Positions 11,301 to 19,086 of a stretch of 64,000 nt of DNA are shown here, one piece after another. Both the position numbers and the translations under genes were made by a program. This DNA is from Mesocentrotus franciscanus (Eukaryota; Echinodermata; Echinoidea; Camarodonta; Strongylocentrotidae), in NCBI GenBank assembly GCA_037976565.1, contig CP137680.1, forward strand, positions 22,769,533 to 22,833,532, given 5' to 3'. A model generated the notes under the pieces. It saw only the letters and a program-made list of their open reading frames with translations, was not told the origin of the DNA and did no database searches. Position 1 is the first letter of the stretch; every line of letters begins with the position of its first letter.

Positions 11301-13840
11301 GGCAGCGCCATCACATGTCATTTTGGGGGTAGACTATGGCTGGCAAAAAAGGACAAGAAATCCTCCAGCTATGATCTTTCTATACATTCACTTAAACAGA
11401 GAGTTATTGTTTTTTATATTTGAAAATCTTATGAAAATATGCCATGATGTTTACATCTAAGGCTTTTTCCACATAACTAAACTGATTATCACGATTATTT
11501 CCACATTGTAAAATCCTCGAAGGGATGGGTAATCTGCCACAGCAGGCAAGCCATAGTCAGAAGTGTATTCTCTAGTTTTCAGACCCATATTAATTTCAAG
11601 ATAAAGTTTATCTTCAAATGTGTAAACTGAATAGTTTAAAACATGTGTTTTAACGTTTGGAATGTTGAAGTTTTGTCATTTCAATATTGTGCCGATGCCT
11701 AAAACATTGGACCAAACTTTCATAACATCGTATTTTTACTAAGAATGATATAAGTAGGGTGTCTGATCGCGCACCCCATGTTGTGTGCTAAAATTCTTCC
11801 CATAGAGATTGCACGCATCCCTATGCACTCTACGTGCATTGCGCAATCATGAAAATTGGTCAAAGTTTTTTTTTTTCAAATCGAGATTCAAACCTTTATT
11901 CTTTGTGATCCTGAAGGTGATACTCAAAAAATGAGGTGTCATATCTTGGTCAAAACAGCTATTTAAACATTGTTTCCTGGCTAACTCCGAAATTTGCCAC
12001 TTTTGAGATATGACGCTCCTGGCGATAAGTAGTCCCAGTCGTAAGGAACATATCCATATGCCTATATTTTTTACTAACCCCCAGGGATCACAAACAACCA
12101 CAGTTTGAAAATTGAAAATTTTTCGGATCAGCTAAGTAGGGAGGCGTGAGCTCCGCGCAGGCCGAACCCATGGTGATAGCACGTAAAATCTGCACATGAA
12201 TATGCATCGGACCGCATGTGTGTATTGGCGAACAGACCCGGAAATGGATGCCCATTGAAGATGATGGATTGCCGTTCGCGGTCGAGTTGCGCATGCAGCT
12301 GAGCAACATGCGTACGCTTGCACGATTATGCGTGCGCTTGCATATTGCGCAATTCAGCTGTTTTGCTAAATTTAGCAAAACAACACAACTTTTATTTGAG
12401 GGGGCTGTATCTTTTGATAGAAACATCGGTGAGTCTTGAAATTTGAAATGTATTATTCTGAGTGAATCATGTGAATGACTTTTTCAATTATCCAACCATA
12501 ATGGTGAAAAACGATCCAAAAGGGAAAATTGAAAAATCGTTCAGACACCCTAATATAAGGGTGTATTTTTATAAACTATCAAATAAAAATATCCAGGGGG
12601 TACCCATCTCAAAAACAAAACTGATTCATCGGTCATGAAATGAAATACTCACAATTATATTTAACAAGTAATTCTATGGTATAATCTACTCAGATTTTGA
12701 AGTATATTGCATCTCTTATCCCCTGGTACCATTTTCAATCTTTTCTAGTCCTAATTCATTTAGACATCTAAATAATCGCAGTTTTCCTAAAATTACTTCT
12801 TTTTTTTAATCTGGTGGAATTGTGACTAAGGCTAGACTAGCCTAGACCTACATCTTGGCTCCTCTTCTTGCCGATATCAATTTCACGAGATGTCTAGCTA
12901 GTAAGCTCTTCGTGAAACGGTTTAGGAAGATCAGAGACATCTCCGTAGTTGGCGGATAAAGAATAAAGTCATGACTGTCTTGTCCGACTTGTCGTTGGTT
13001 TCGAGAAACGGGCCCCGGCCCAGGACGCCACTCCAGCAAAGCATAGAGAGTCAATACTGCGTATGGACCTCTAGCGCTGTACCATGTGCTAATAGGCAGC
13101 AATTTCACACGTGAATAGTCAATAGACTTACAACACACAAATGTACACAATCATGCCGATAAAACTGTAAGCAAGTTTGACAGTGGACTTACAATTTTAA
13201 TTTTTAAATTATTCTTTCTAACATCGTTGAGTTGAAAAAATTGTATTTTACTGCTACTTAGGTGTCATCAATTGTCACTAAAGTACCGATTTTTAGTGAA
13301 ATCAGTTTAATTTTGTACAGTGGTGTTTGAAATGTTGAGATCAATAAAACAGGTTTTAATACACAGCCAGGATAGCGATGCAGCTATGTCATACGTGTGC
13401 AGGACGCTGGAGCTGGAAGGGGTGATTTTGAACGTATTTAATGTTAAGTTTAATTTACCTGCCTCTTCCTTCGGGGTTATGGGTGCCAATTAAGGCTAGG
13501 TGATATCAATATCATATTTTATAATGGGAAAGTACACTAGCACAGTCCGTCTTCTTTAATAAAGACTTCATTAAACTTTTAAGTATAAACCCTACACAGA
13601 AAACTTCCAGTGGGACTTAAGTAAAGTCTAAAGAGTACAGTTTCAATTTTTCGGTACAGTTTACATGGTTTACACTTTCATTTATCTTTATCACTGAAAT
13701 GAATGTCACAATTAAGTTTTCCAGACTCACTTATATCGGTCTACTAAGAAGTTTGCACCCCATACAGACAAAACTGCTAAAACTGTTGACTTTTTCCAGT
13801 GATTTCTCAATGTGCGTGCTCCGTTCATGAAGGCTGCCAT
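1035..13840 (-). CDS. AGK: Acylglycerol kinase gene (12 exons visible, 3' end off window)
   Basis: AGK is a mitochondrial lipid kinase that phosphorylates mono- and diacylglycerol and, in vertebrates, is also a subunit of the TIM22 carrier translocase. Twelve exons with GT-AG borders join in phase to 1124 nt (375 codons once one missing base is allowed for). Human AGK has about 422 residues, so only the C-terminal part is missing. Visible hallmarks are an N-terminus with TLRNHWKK followed by a hydrophobic membrane stretch, FLNPAA near residues 70-74, the diacylglycerol-kinase nucleotide motif GGDGT at residues 126-130, and a C-terminal ISTVELSI segment matching the vertebrate LSTIELSI. Exon 5 has a one-base deletion after the GGDGT motif, so the sequence as given does not encode a full protein. 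Introns hold several MITEs, a SINE and a CAT microsatellite. Assignment is by recalled family sequence, not a search. Confidence 0.9.
1805..2055. mobile_element. MITE family A, copy 1
   Basis: About 250 bp with long imperfect terminal inverted repeats; the inner arms centre on AATAGTCAGAAT and its complement ATTCTGACTATT, and the outer arms on AGTGCCTTGTTACAAA. It closely matches the element at 56190-56445 along its full length. It has no coding capacity and sits in an AGK intron. Exact ends are uncertain by 10-20 bp and no target duplication was identified. Confidence 0.75.
2196..2263 (-). CDS. AGK: AGK exon 11 (residues 322-343)
   Basis: Acceptor TTCCAG, donor GTATGT; 68 bp, starting in phase 0 and leaving GG for the next codon. 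Encodes GPPALQLRVGPEELSRTDF and a few further residues, aligning with the vertebrate NICIEPDTISKGDF region. Confidence 0.85.
2508..2641. mobile_element. Small palindromic element, CGTTTC-family copy 1
   Basis: About 134 bp bounded by GGGCATCGTTTCACGAAAC and its near-complement GTTTCATGAAACGCTGCCC. Similar ends bound the elements at 11122-11214 and 12903-13016. Non-coding and intronic in AGK. Confidence 0.6.
2949..3049 (-). CDS. AGK: AGK exon 10 (residues 288-321)
   Basis: Acceptor CTGTATAG, donor GTAGGA; 101 bp, phase 1 to phase 0. A glutamate-rich start is followed by ELDISTVELSIMT, the most recognisable C-terminal AGK motif. Confidence 0.9.
3495..3612 (-). CDS. AGK: AGK exon 9 (residues 249-287)
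   Basis: Acceptor GTTTCAG, donor GTAAGT; 118 bp, starting in phase 0. Encodes VKGHVSYGHPKEIPEPVLP and then a tryptophan-rich KLWWWTRLVNRLWPKQ segment, the counterpart of the vertebrate LASYWAQPQ linker region. Confidence 0.85.
4568..4628 (-). CDS. AGK: AGK exon 8 (residues 228-248)
   Basis: Acceptor GTTCCAG, donor GTATGA; 61 bp. Encodes FWYFGPLKYRFSYLWAG, matching the vertebrate YWYLGPLKIKAAHFF segment. Confidence 0.9.
5152..5234 (-). CDS. AGK: AGK exon 7 (residues 201-227)
   Basis: Acceptor CTCCCAG, donor GTGAGT; 83 bp, phase 0 to phase 2. Encodes SYAVNSIQWGPLHDANEKAT, matching the vertebrate FAMTGLRWGSFRDAGVKVS core of the lipid-kinase fold. Confidence 0.9.
5332..5509. repeat. CAT/ATC trinucleotide microsatellite
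   Basis: About 178 bp of CATCAT repeats, partly interrupted by CAC, CAG and CGC variants, just upstream of AGK exon 7 in its intron. The poly-His, poly-Ile, poly-Ser, poly-Met and poly-Asp frames across it are trivial readings of the repeat. Confidence 0.95.
6091..6160 (-). CDS. AGK: AGK exon 6 (residues 177-200)
   Basis: Acceptor ATTACAG, donor GTAATA; 70 bp, phase 2 to phase 0. Encodes NSAMAIIKGFTRQVDVMSIQ, matching the vertebrate DATLAIVKGETVPLDVLQIK. If the exon 5 deletion is real, the shifted frame meets a TAG in this exon. Confidence 0.9.
6463..6685 (-). CDS. AGK: AGK exon 5, catalytic GGDGT exon with one-base deletion
   Basis: Acceptor TTTGCAG, donor GTAAAC; 223 bp where 224 is needed to keep phase. 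Encodes TDIVIIAGGDGTVAEVITG and LLRRDDEQ, the nucleotide-binding signature of the diacylglycerol kinase catalytic domain. After IIPL the frame fails: the next codons are family-like only in the neighbouring frame (GATNSLARILYSDAEVDV). The + strand reads GCTCCAAC near 6515-6520 where one more C would restore the frame, so a G is missing on the coding strand. A homopolymer assembly error is the simplest explanation, since all other exons look intact; a real null allele is possible. Confidence 0.9.
7590..7860 (+). repeat. tRNA-derived SINE family copy (body and tail), antisense to AGK
   Basis: Contains the family body signature ACTAATGTCCTTTGGCAA, then a tract related to ACCTGGTAGGAT, and ends in a TTTATAAATCC-ATTATTATAC tail. 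The tRNA-like head is missing or too decayed to see. The last base of the tail is immediately adjacent to AGK exon 4, so the exon's splice donor (GTATAATAAT) is the reverse complement of the SINE tail. Confidence 0.65.
7861..7936 (-). CDS. AGK: AGK exon 4 (residues 77-102)
   Basis: Acceptor ATTTTTAG, donor GTATAA; 76 bp, phase 2 to phase 0. Encodes KAKKLFQKNAAPLLHLAGLD, matching the vertebrate KARTLFEKNAAPILHLSGMD almost residue for residue. Confidence 0.92.
8205..8375. repeat. Two-copy tandem repeat, about 110 bp period
   Basis: A GGGTGTAT-ATGGGGCCACAACC block ending in TATATATGTA-GACTG occurs twice (about 8217-8263 and 8330-8376). It lies in an AGK intron and is non-coding. Confidence 0.6.
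8711..8790 (-). CDS. AGK: AGK exon 3 (residues 51-76)
   Basis: Acceptor CCTTTAG, donor GTAAAC; 80 bp, starting in phase 0 and leaving GG. Encodes LYGQQLTQTISRPVKATVFL followed by NPAARK, the start of the lipid-kinase catalytic domain (vertebrate KKATVFLNPAACKGK). Confidence 0.92.
9622..9661 (-). CDS. AGK: AGK exon 2 (residues 37-50)
   Basis: A 40-bp micro-exon with acceptor ATCCACAG and donor GTAATT. It completes the split lysine codon and encodes ADLLRAEYCRQAQ, matching the vertebrate CDNLLRRAACQEAQ. Too short to show as an open frame of its own. Confidence 0.88.
9677..9736. repeat. GA-rich simple repeat
   Basis: Purine-only GAGA/AGGG tract in AGK intron 1, right beside exon 2. Read on the coding strand it is CT-rich and could extend the polypyrimidine tract of the exon 2 acceptor. 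Confidence 0.9.
9904..10877. mobile_element. Inverted-repeat element with TTAA ends (MITE-like)
   Basis: Perfect 16-bp terminal inverted repeats TTAAAGGAGAATGAAA at both ends, about 974 bp apart. The outer TTAA at each end could be a TTAA target duplication, as used by piggyBac-type transposons, leaving AGGAGAATGAAA as the true terminus. There is no transposase frame inside. It contains a perfect 21-bp-arm palindrome at 10450-10493 and lies in AGK intron 1. Confidence 0.65.
10450..10493. repeat. Perfect palindrome, 21-bp arms with 2-nt centre
   Basis: The left arm starts GAATCGGCTCACATT and the right arm is its exact reverse complement, ending AATGTGAGCCGATTC, with CT at the centre. It lies inside the TTAA-ended element and could extrude as a cruciform. 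Confidence 0.95.
11122..11214. mobile_element. Small palindromic element, CGTTTC-family copy 2
   Basis: Starts GGGGCCCGTTTCTCGAAAC and ends GTTTCACGAAGCCC, which are complementary ends of the same type as at 2508-2641. About 93 bp, non-coding, in AGK intron 1. Confidence 0.5.
11755..12552. mobile_element. Non-autonomous DNA transposon with 7-bp target duplication
   Basis: Terminal inverted repeats TAGGGTGTCTGA and TCAGACACCCTA bound 798 bp. The flanks are exact direct repeats of ATATAAG (11748-11754 and 12553-12559), a target-site duplication. No transposase is recognisable inside. The superfamily is not assignable from the 7-bp duplication alone. It lies in AGK intron 1. Confidence 0.8.
12360..12381. 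repeat. Perfect 22-bp palindrome
   Basis: GTTTTGCTAAA followed by its exact complement TTTAGCAAAAC, inside the 798-bp transposon. Confidence 0.9.
12903..13016. mobile_element. Small palindromic element, CGTTTC-family copy 3
   Basis: Starts with a CTTCGTGAAAC end and finishes GTTTCGAGAAACGGGCCCC; the right terminus is the exact complement of the left terminus of copy 2. Confidence 0.5.
13731..13840 (-). CDS. AGK: AGK exon 1 (start codon, residues 1-36)
   Basis: The start codon at 13840-13838 has a good context (AAG before ATG, G after). It encodes MAAFMNGARTLRNHWKKSTV then LAVLSVWGANFLVDRY, and ends at donor GTGAGT in phase 2. The vertebrate protein begins with the same TLRNHWKK block followed by a hydrophobic anchor, which settles this start. 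No TATA box is evident upstream. Confidence 0.92.
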
Positions 13841-14200
13841 CTTGATGCAAGCACTAGTCTGTCTAGATCTAGACCCTATCCCTAGTAATGTAGTATAGAC
13901 TAGTACTAATTACTCTTTAAATAGTCTTTAATTCTTAGACAGACTTCAGATCAGAGAGCGTGTGTGTGTGTGTGTGTGTTTTTTTTTTTGCATTGAACGA
14001 TTTTATAACCAGGCGCAGATCCACTGGGGAGGGGTCCGACGGCCCTGGCAATTAAAAAAGGATTTATTTTTACAAATACATAATTATCAATACTTTTAAA
14101 TGCTCACGGGAGAAACATCGTGTATAAAGGGTTTATTCTATACTGCCTTACAAATTAAATCTGATTCGAATTTAACTGTTTTCTATTTTGTAAGTGTAGC
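13841..14200. other. AGK upstream region
   Basis: Presumed 5' UTR and promoter side of AGK. It holds a GT run (about 13959-13979) and a T run directly after it, but no TATA box or CpG-rich island that I can see. Confidence 0.4.
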
Positions 14201-14249
14201 CCGAATTTCCCCATTTTAATTGCTATTTGCTTTTTTGATCCTTATAATC

Positions 14250-15776
14250 CAATAAGAGTTTTTTTTTGGTATTATATCAATGGTTGCTTGGTAGTACACC
14301 ATCTTTTCTAAATAAAAATAAAATATATTTTACCATAAAAATGATAATGTTACAACTTTTGATTCTTCTTGAATTATCTGACAATCCAACAAATATATCT
14401 CGCCAATTTAAGTCCTTCAAAACGTTGTATCAAAGCTTGCCATATCAATTTAACATTTAAACAAACACAAAATATATGTGAATATGTTTCCCTTTCCTGT
14501 TTACAGTAGCCTACGAACATAAATTTTCTTCAACAAATCCAAATCTAAATAAATGATCTTTCGTATAAATTGTCCCAAGCAGTAACTTAAATTGAAACTC
14601 TTTCTGGCCCCTATCATTAATGTAATTATTATTTGTCTAAAATAACATTCACTCATTTCTTAATATTATTTCTTGTATAATTATAATTACTTTGCCCATC
14701 CCTTATCTGTAAATCATATGACTTTTGCAATTCTCTAATAAAATAATCATATATTTTTCTTGATTTTTTCTCTCCAAAAGATGTAAGTTTATATTATAAT
14801 TTATTAAGTCTACCTCAAAAAATTGTATCAAACCTAACCCATTTTTTTAATCCCTCGGAATCGCATGATTTATATCAATTAATGTAAACAAATTCTCACT
14901 TTTCATACCAAGGTTAAAAAGTATGCAACGGGTTTAACATGTCCATTATCAATAATATGTTTCAACATAATGATCCCTCGTTCTAATAAATCTTTATCAA
15001 ATACAATCTTATTCTTTATATATATGTTCCTATTATCATAAAAATGATTGGATTCATGCAACCATTAAAATGCCTTAAATTTTCAATCTTTTGCCAAGCT
15101 TTCAACATTTACAAATAATAAGGTGAAATCTTCAACATAAACTTCATCTTTTTCATTTCATAATCACATTAAAAAATTAGCCTTCCTCCCACTGAACTTA
15201 AGCAATAATCAAAAAATGTCTTCCATCCCAAATTTCTTTCTCCATATAGATAATCGTTTCACCCACATTATACGCTGCATAATTCTATTGCAACCAAAAA
15301 AAAATAGGGCGACAATGGACCACCTTGTCTGACCCCCTTCTATATTGAAATAACCATACAGATACTTATTAAAATAACCATACAACTACTTATACCATTA
15401 TATAATATCTTCACCCAAGAACAAAACGAATCACCAAAACCGAACAATTTTAACACTTTCAATAAATATTGATGGGATACAGAATCAAAAGCTTTTTCAA
15501 AATCTACCGCAATAAAAAGACCTGTCCTAGCTCCAAGGAATGCCTAGAATAAATAATATATCCTCTATCAATCGAAACGCTTCCCAATATTCCTGTCTTT
15601 ATATATCCCATCTATAGTTGCTAAAACCTTCGATAATACTTTATAATCGATATTTAACAGCGTAATGGGTCTATAATTTTTGATATGCAACGAATCTTTT
15701 CCCTCTTTCTCTATCAATGTAATAGTCCCTTGTTTTTGAGATACCGTAAATTCGACCCTTACATTATGTTTCATTC
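14250..15776 (-). mobile_element. Degenerate LINE fragment with L1/Tx1-type reverse transcriptase
   Basis: On the minus strand, 15568-15774 reads GTITLIEKEGKDSLHIKNYR then PITLLNIDYKVLSKVLA, which are reverse transcriptase motifs 1-2. Next come AVDFEKAFDSVSHQYLLKVL around 15450-15520 and GVRQGGPLSPYF around 15305-15345, the palm-domain and motif-B regions. Frames are broken between these segments. The remainder down to 14250 is A/T-rich and probably the decayed C-terminal part. The catalytic YADD-type motif was not located. Confidence 0.75.
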
Positions 15777-16152
15777 AATATATATAATATATATATAATA
15801 TATATAATAAATGTGATGTGCACATCCAAACGTCAAAGTTCAAACCTTGGTATTATTTGAGATTAGTGGAGTATTAAGTTTTCTTAAATTTCATATATAT
15901 TTTATTATATTTTATTGACGGTGTATATGAACATTTTAAACAAAAAGAAGTGTCCACTTTTCTTCTGAGTGTGTTTATGTAAATAAGAAGACATAACCAA
16001 GGTATGGAATGCATTCTAGCCCATTATTAATTATTGTCACCGCTCGAATTCCCGACGCTTCATTACGTCTTCATAGGGAGCAAAACTTGATTTTTGAAAA
16101 AAATACAAATAGTAGTAGCGTGTGTTTTTATGTCCAATTTATTGGTTTAATT

Positions 16153-16156
16153 TATC

Positions 16157-16189
<33 letters not shown>

Positions 16190-16199
16190 TTTATTTAAA

Positions 16200-16230
<31 letters not shown>
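16153..16230. repeat. CA and TA microsatellites in the left arm
   Basis: A (CA)n run followed by a (TA)n run just outside the left pseudo-LTR. The mirror-image pair occurs at 25478-25552 in the right arm. Confidence 0.9.
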
Positions 16231-16796
16231 AGTGCGAGAATTCTCAACTCTGACATGACAACGGGTGTTCCAGAATATGTAGACGTGAAGAAAAAAATGG
16301 TCTAGGAACGTGAGACGTAGCTGTACTTTACAATTTTATTACGAGCTTTCGGCTTGTGAGGCCTTCTTCAGGTTCTGAAGTGCAAACACATACAGAAACA
16401 AATACATTGTATGAACAGATAGATATACATGGCATAAAAACTTAATATCACTCAATCATATAGTCAAGCATCATGAACATAGCAAAAATTAGTACGAGAA
16501 ATACTTCGGAATAAATTTAGAAATAATTATGCAATTTCAAAGTGTTTTACCTTGCTTGTGTGTTGGGCTGTCGTGTGTGTTTATATATTCAGTTGATGTG
16601 ATGTATGTGTGCGAGTAATAAGGGAAGTGCGGTCAAGTGTGGATTACTGACCTGTGACACGGATGTTACTGATCTATGACACCGCCGGTGTCATGACCTG
16701 TGTCTAGGGAGGGGAGAGGGAGGGGGATAGAAGGCTTCATTCAAATGCATTGGAGTGTGCGCAGTCCGATTGGCCCTACATTGTATAACAGATGCA
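16231..16796 (-). repeat. Penelope pseudo-LTR, left (3') copy
   Basis: Begins AGTGCGAGAATTCTC and ends near GGCCCTACATTGTA. The same sequence occurs in the same orientation at 22206-22756 and inverted at 24927-25477. Direct terminal copies on both sides of the coding region are typical of Penelope-like elements. Contains the hairpin-bearing motif CTGAAGAAGGC-GCCGAAAGC (minus strand, about 16345-16378). Confidence 0.8.
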
Positions 16797-17059
16797 AGGA
16801 TAAAACGTGAGAATCAAAGACTAACAATAAAATAAAACTAGAAATGTAATTCGTCATGAGGACGAATTAGGTGGTCTGTTATGTAATCTGAATAACTGAT
16901 CTTGTAGAAAATTGTCTTAGCTACAACATATCAAAATTTGGAAGAAAATCGATCCATATTTACAGAGATACAATCAATTTTCCATGAATATGCTGACGTC
17001 ATAATATGCAAATTCGTATTTTGAGTTCAAAGGGCAAAGGGCATAGGGCAGAGCTATAG

Positions 17060-17350
17060 AAAATTAAGGAACATTACAAGACATAATAGAAGGAGAACGA
17101 GAACCAGAGGCGGGAGAGTAGAGGGTGAGAGAGAAGAAAAAGAGAAGGGCAGAGGCAGAGGGAGACAGAGCAAGAGAATAAGAGGGAGGCAAGGCAAGAG
17201 GTCGAGGTAGAGGGAGGCAGAGAGAGAGGGAGAGGGTAAAAGAGTAGAGAGAGATATATATGCAGAGACAGAGCAAGAGAAGGAGAGGGGCAAAATAAGA
17301 GAGGAGAAGGGAAACAGAGCAAGAGAGAGGAGAAAGAGAGAGATGCAATG
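17060..17350. repeat. GA-rich tract
   Basis: About 290 bp of almost pure purine on the + strand inside the Helentron-like insertion. The Leu/Ser/Pro-rich open frames on the minus strand are readings of this low-complexity DNA. Confidence 0.9.
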
Positions 17351-17740
17351 GAGAACGATGCATTCAATATATCCAGCATAAATAGAATTTAATATAGAGA
17401 AAGAGAGAAGTATAGACAAGTAAACAATTCTATGTCCACGGGAGAGACGTAAACATGCATATACCTTGGGCTGAATAACTGGAAAAATAAAAACGTCTGG
17501 GAAGGAGACTAGCAAGGTGATTTGATATTGTAGCAGAGTTGGGAGATACACCCTATATTAGGTTTAATACCAGATTTCCCATAGGGTTGTACTCAAACGA
17601 TTGACATTCTTCTCCCATAGATATAACACGCAAAATTAGGCATTTTATTACATTGTTTGTGATTGTATATGATAATATGTTATAATAGTCGAAGAAGATC
17701 ATAAAATCAAATTTAAAACGACGGCAAAAAAAAAAAAAAA

Positions 17741-17813
17741 TGACCCACCAGGAATCGAACTTGGGTCGCCGGAATGGGAGGCAAGTGCTATGACCACTAT
17801 ACCAAAATAATCC
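17741..17813 (-). other. tRNA-Gly-like pseudogene inside the Helentron-like element
   Basis: The minus strand shows an A-box-like TGGTATAGTGGTC, a CTCCCAT anticodon-loop-like stretch (CCC, glycine) and a B box GTTCGATTCC, followed directly by a long T run that could terminate Pol III. The acceptor stem does not pair (the 5' side lacks a GACCCACC-like strand) and the anticodon stem is poor, so it is a tRNA-derived relic or SINE head, not a working tRNA. Confidence 0.6.
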
Positions 17814-19086
17814 ACATAGACATTACACGTGAACGGAAAATGGAATTCTCAAATCTCACTTTGCAAGTGAAATATGAGCATGATCCCGGCATCTGATCGA
17901 AAAATAAAGGGCACACTTGTGATAGCTTATTGTCTCAGCTACAACATACTCAAAGCTCAGCAAAAACAAAACTAAAACGACGGAGATATTGCTCGCGAAA
18001 GACGGAATGTAGAATCCAGTTTTGAGAAAAGTCATGTCCCATAGAGAATACACGCAAAATGTGAAAAATTGACATGCCTCCTTTAATCGCAAAAATACGC
18101 CATGATGCCTTTGTCAAAATGAAAAATCGTGGTGACTGCATTTGTAGAGAATTGTCTCAGCTAGAACATATCAAAATTTGGAAGAAAATCGACAATCTTT
18201 ACTGCAATATTGTCAAATGACTACAAAATTATATTGTCATATTTTCAAAATCAAATTTTCGAGTTCATATGCAAATATGACGACGTTAGAACATACGATT
18301 GGACAAAATTATACATGAATTCACATGAAAATTTCATGGGCTTTCAGAAAATGTTTAAAAATTGGGGGGTATTTAGGCATTCTGACGAGATATGGCGGAT
18401 TTTATATAGACATGTTTTTACTACTTTTTACATTATATTGCCCATTGACGCGCACGAATTTTAAAGTTTGACGCACGCGTGTGGCATTATGGAAGGTCGA
18501 GAATGACTGGAAATAGTTGGTAATTGTCAAGGATAGTGTCAGGAATACAAACCATGCGAAAAACGGCGTTTTACGTTTTGTACGCGGTGCGCGCGCGCAA
18601 ACGGCGCGCGCGGACGCGCACGGACGGAAATTGTTGAAATGCATAAAATGACCTTATTCGTACTCTCGTTTAATAGATAAGTGATTTTGAGCATTTAAAA
18701 ATTTGACGCGCGTACGCGCGCGTCATGATTTATGTGACCTTTGATGACATGACCTGTTGACCCTTGACCTGAAGTATATGTGATATGAATATGAATTACC
18801 TTTGATGACGCATCATGAAGATATGATTGATAATGTGATTTCACAAAATGGCGCCTGGATGACGTCACGATGACCTGATGACCTTGAAAATGTTCCTGTC
18901 ACGTCTTATGACAATGACCTATGACTGTGCCAAAATTGAACGAAATTGACTGAACCGATCTTGAGTTATCCTCTACACAAAAAAGTGTAGGAAATAAAAA
19001 TAAAGAAAGAAAGAAAATTCTGACGAAATCAATAGGTGATCTGTCGAAGACGACAGACCACCTAATAAAATAAATTAAAGATAAAA

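Larger units (their letters stand above)
16838..19065 (-). mobile_element. Helentron/Helitron-type non-autonomous insertion
   Basis: This 2228-bp block interrupts the 3' UTR of Penelope copy A; the matching position in copy B (about 24870-24890) is uninterrupted. Read on the minus strand, the 5' end is TTAGGTGGTCTGTCG, part of a hairpin. The 3' end has the inverted complement of the 5' terminus (ACAGACCACCTA), then a hairpin with arms AATTCGTC and GACGAATT, then ACATTTCTAG. A CTAG end, a subterminal hairpin, an A/T or T/T insertion site and no target duplication fit Helitrons; asymmetric terminal inverted repeats fit the Helentron/Helitron2 branch. There is no Rep/helicase, so it is non-autonomous. 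It carries a tRNA-like sequence, a GA-rich tract and three copies of a TTGTCTTAGCTACAACATA-like motif. Confidence 0.7.

Noticed and set aside
12088..12439. 112-, 63- and 73-codon frames in the 798-bp transposon
   Set aside because: No transposase motifs, overlapping on both strands, and located in a non-autonomous inverted-repeat element.
17054..17551. A 165-codon Leu/Ser/Pro-rich frame and two overlapping ones
   Set aside because: They arise from a GA-rich simple repeat inside the Helentron-like insertion, with no splice or family support.
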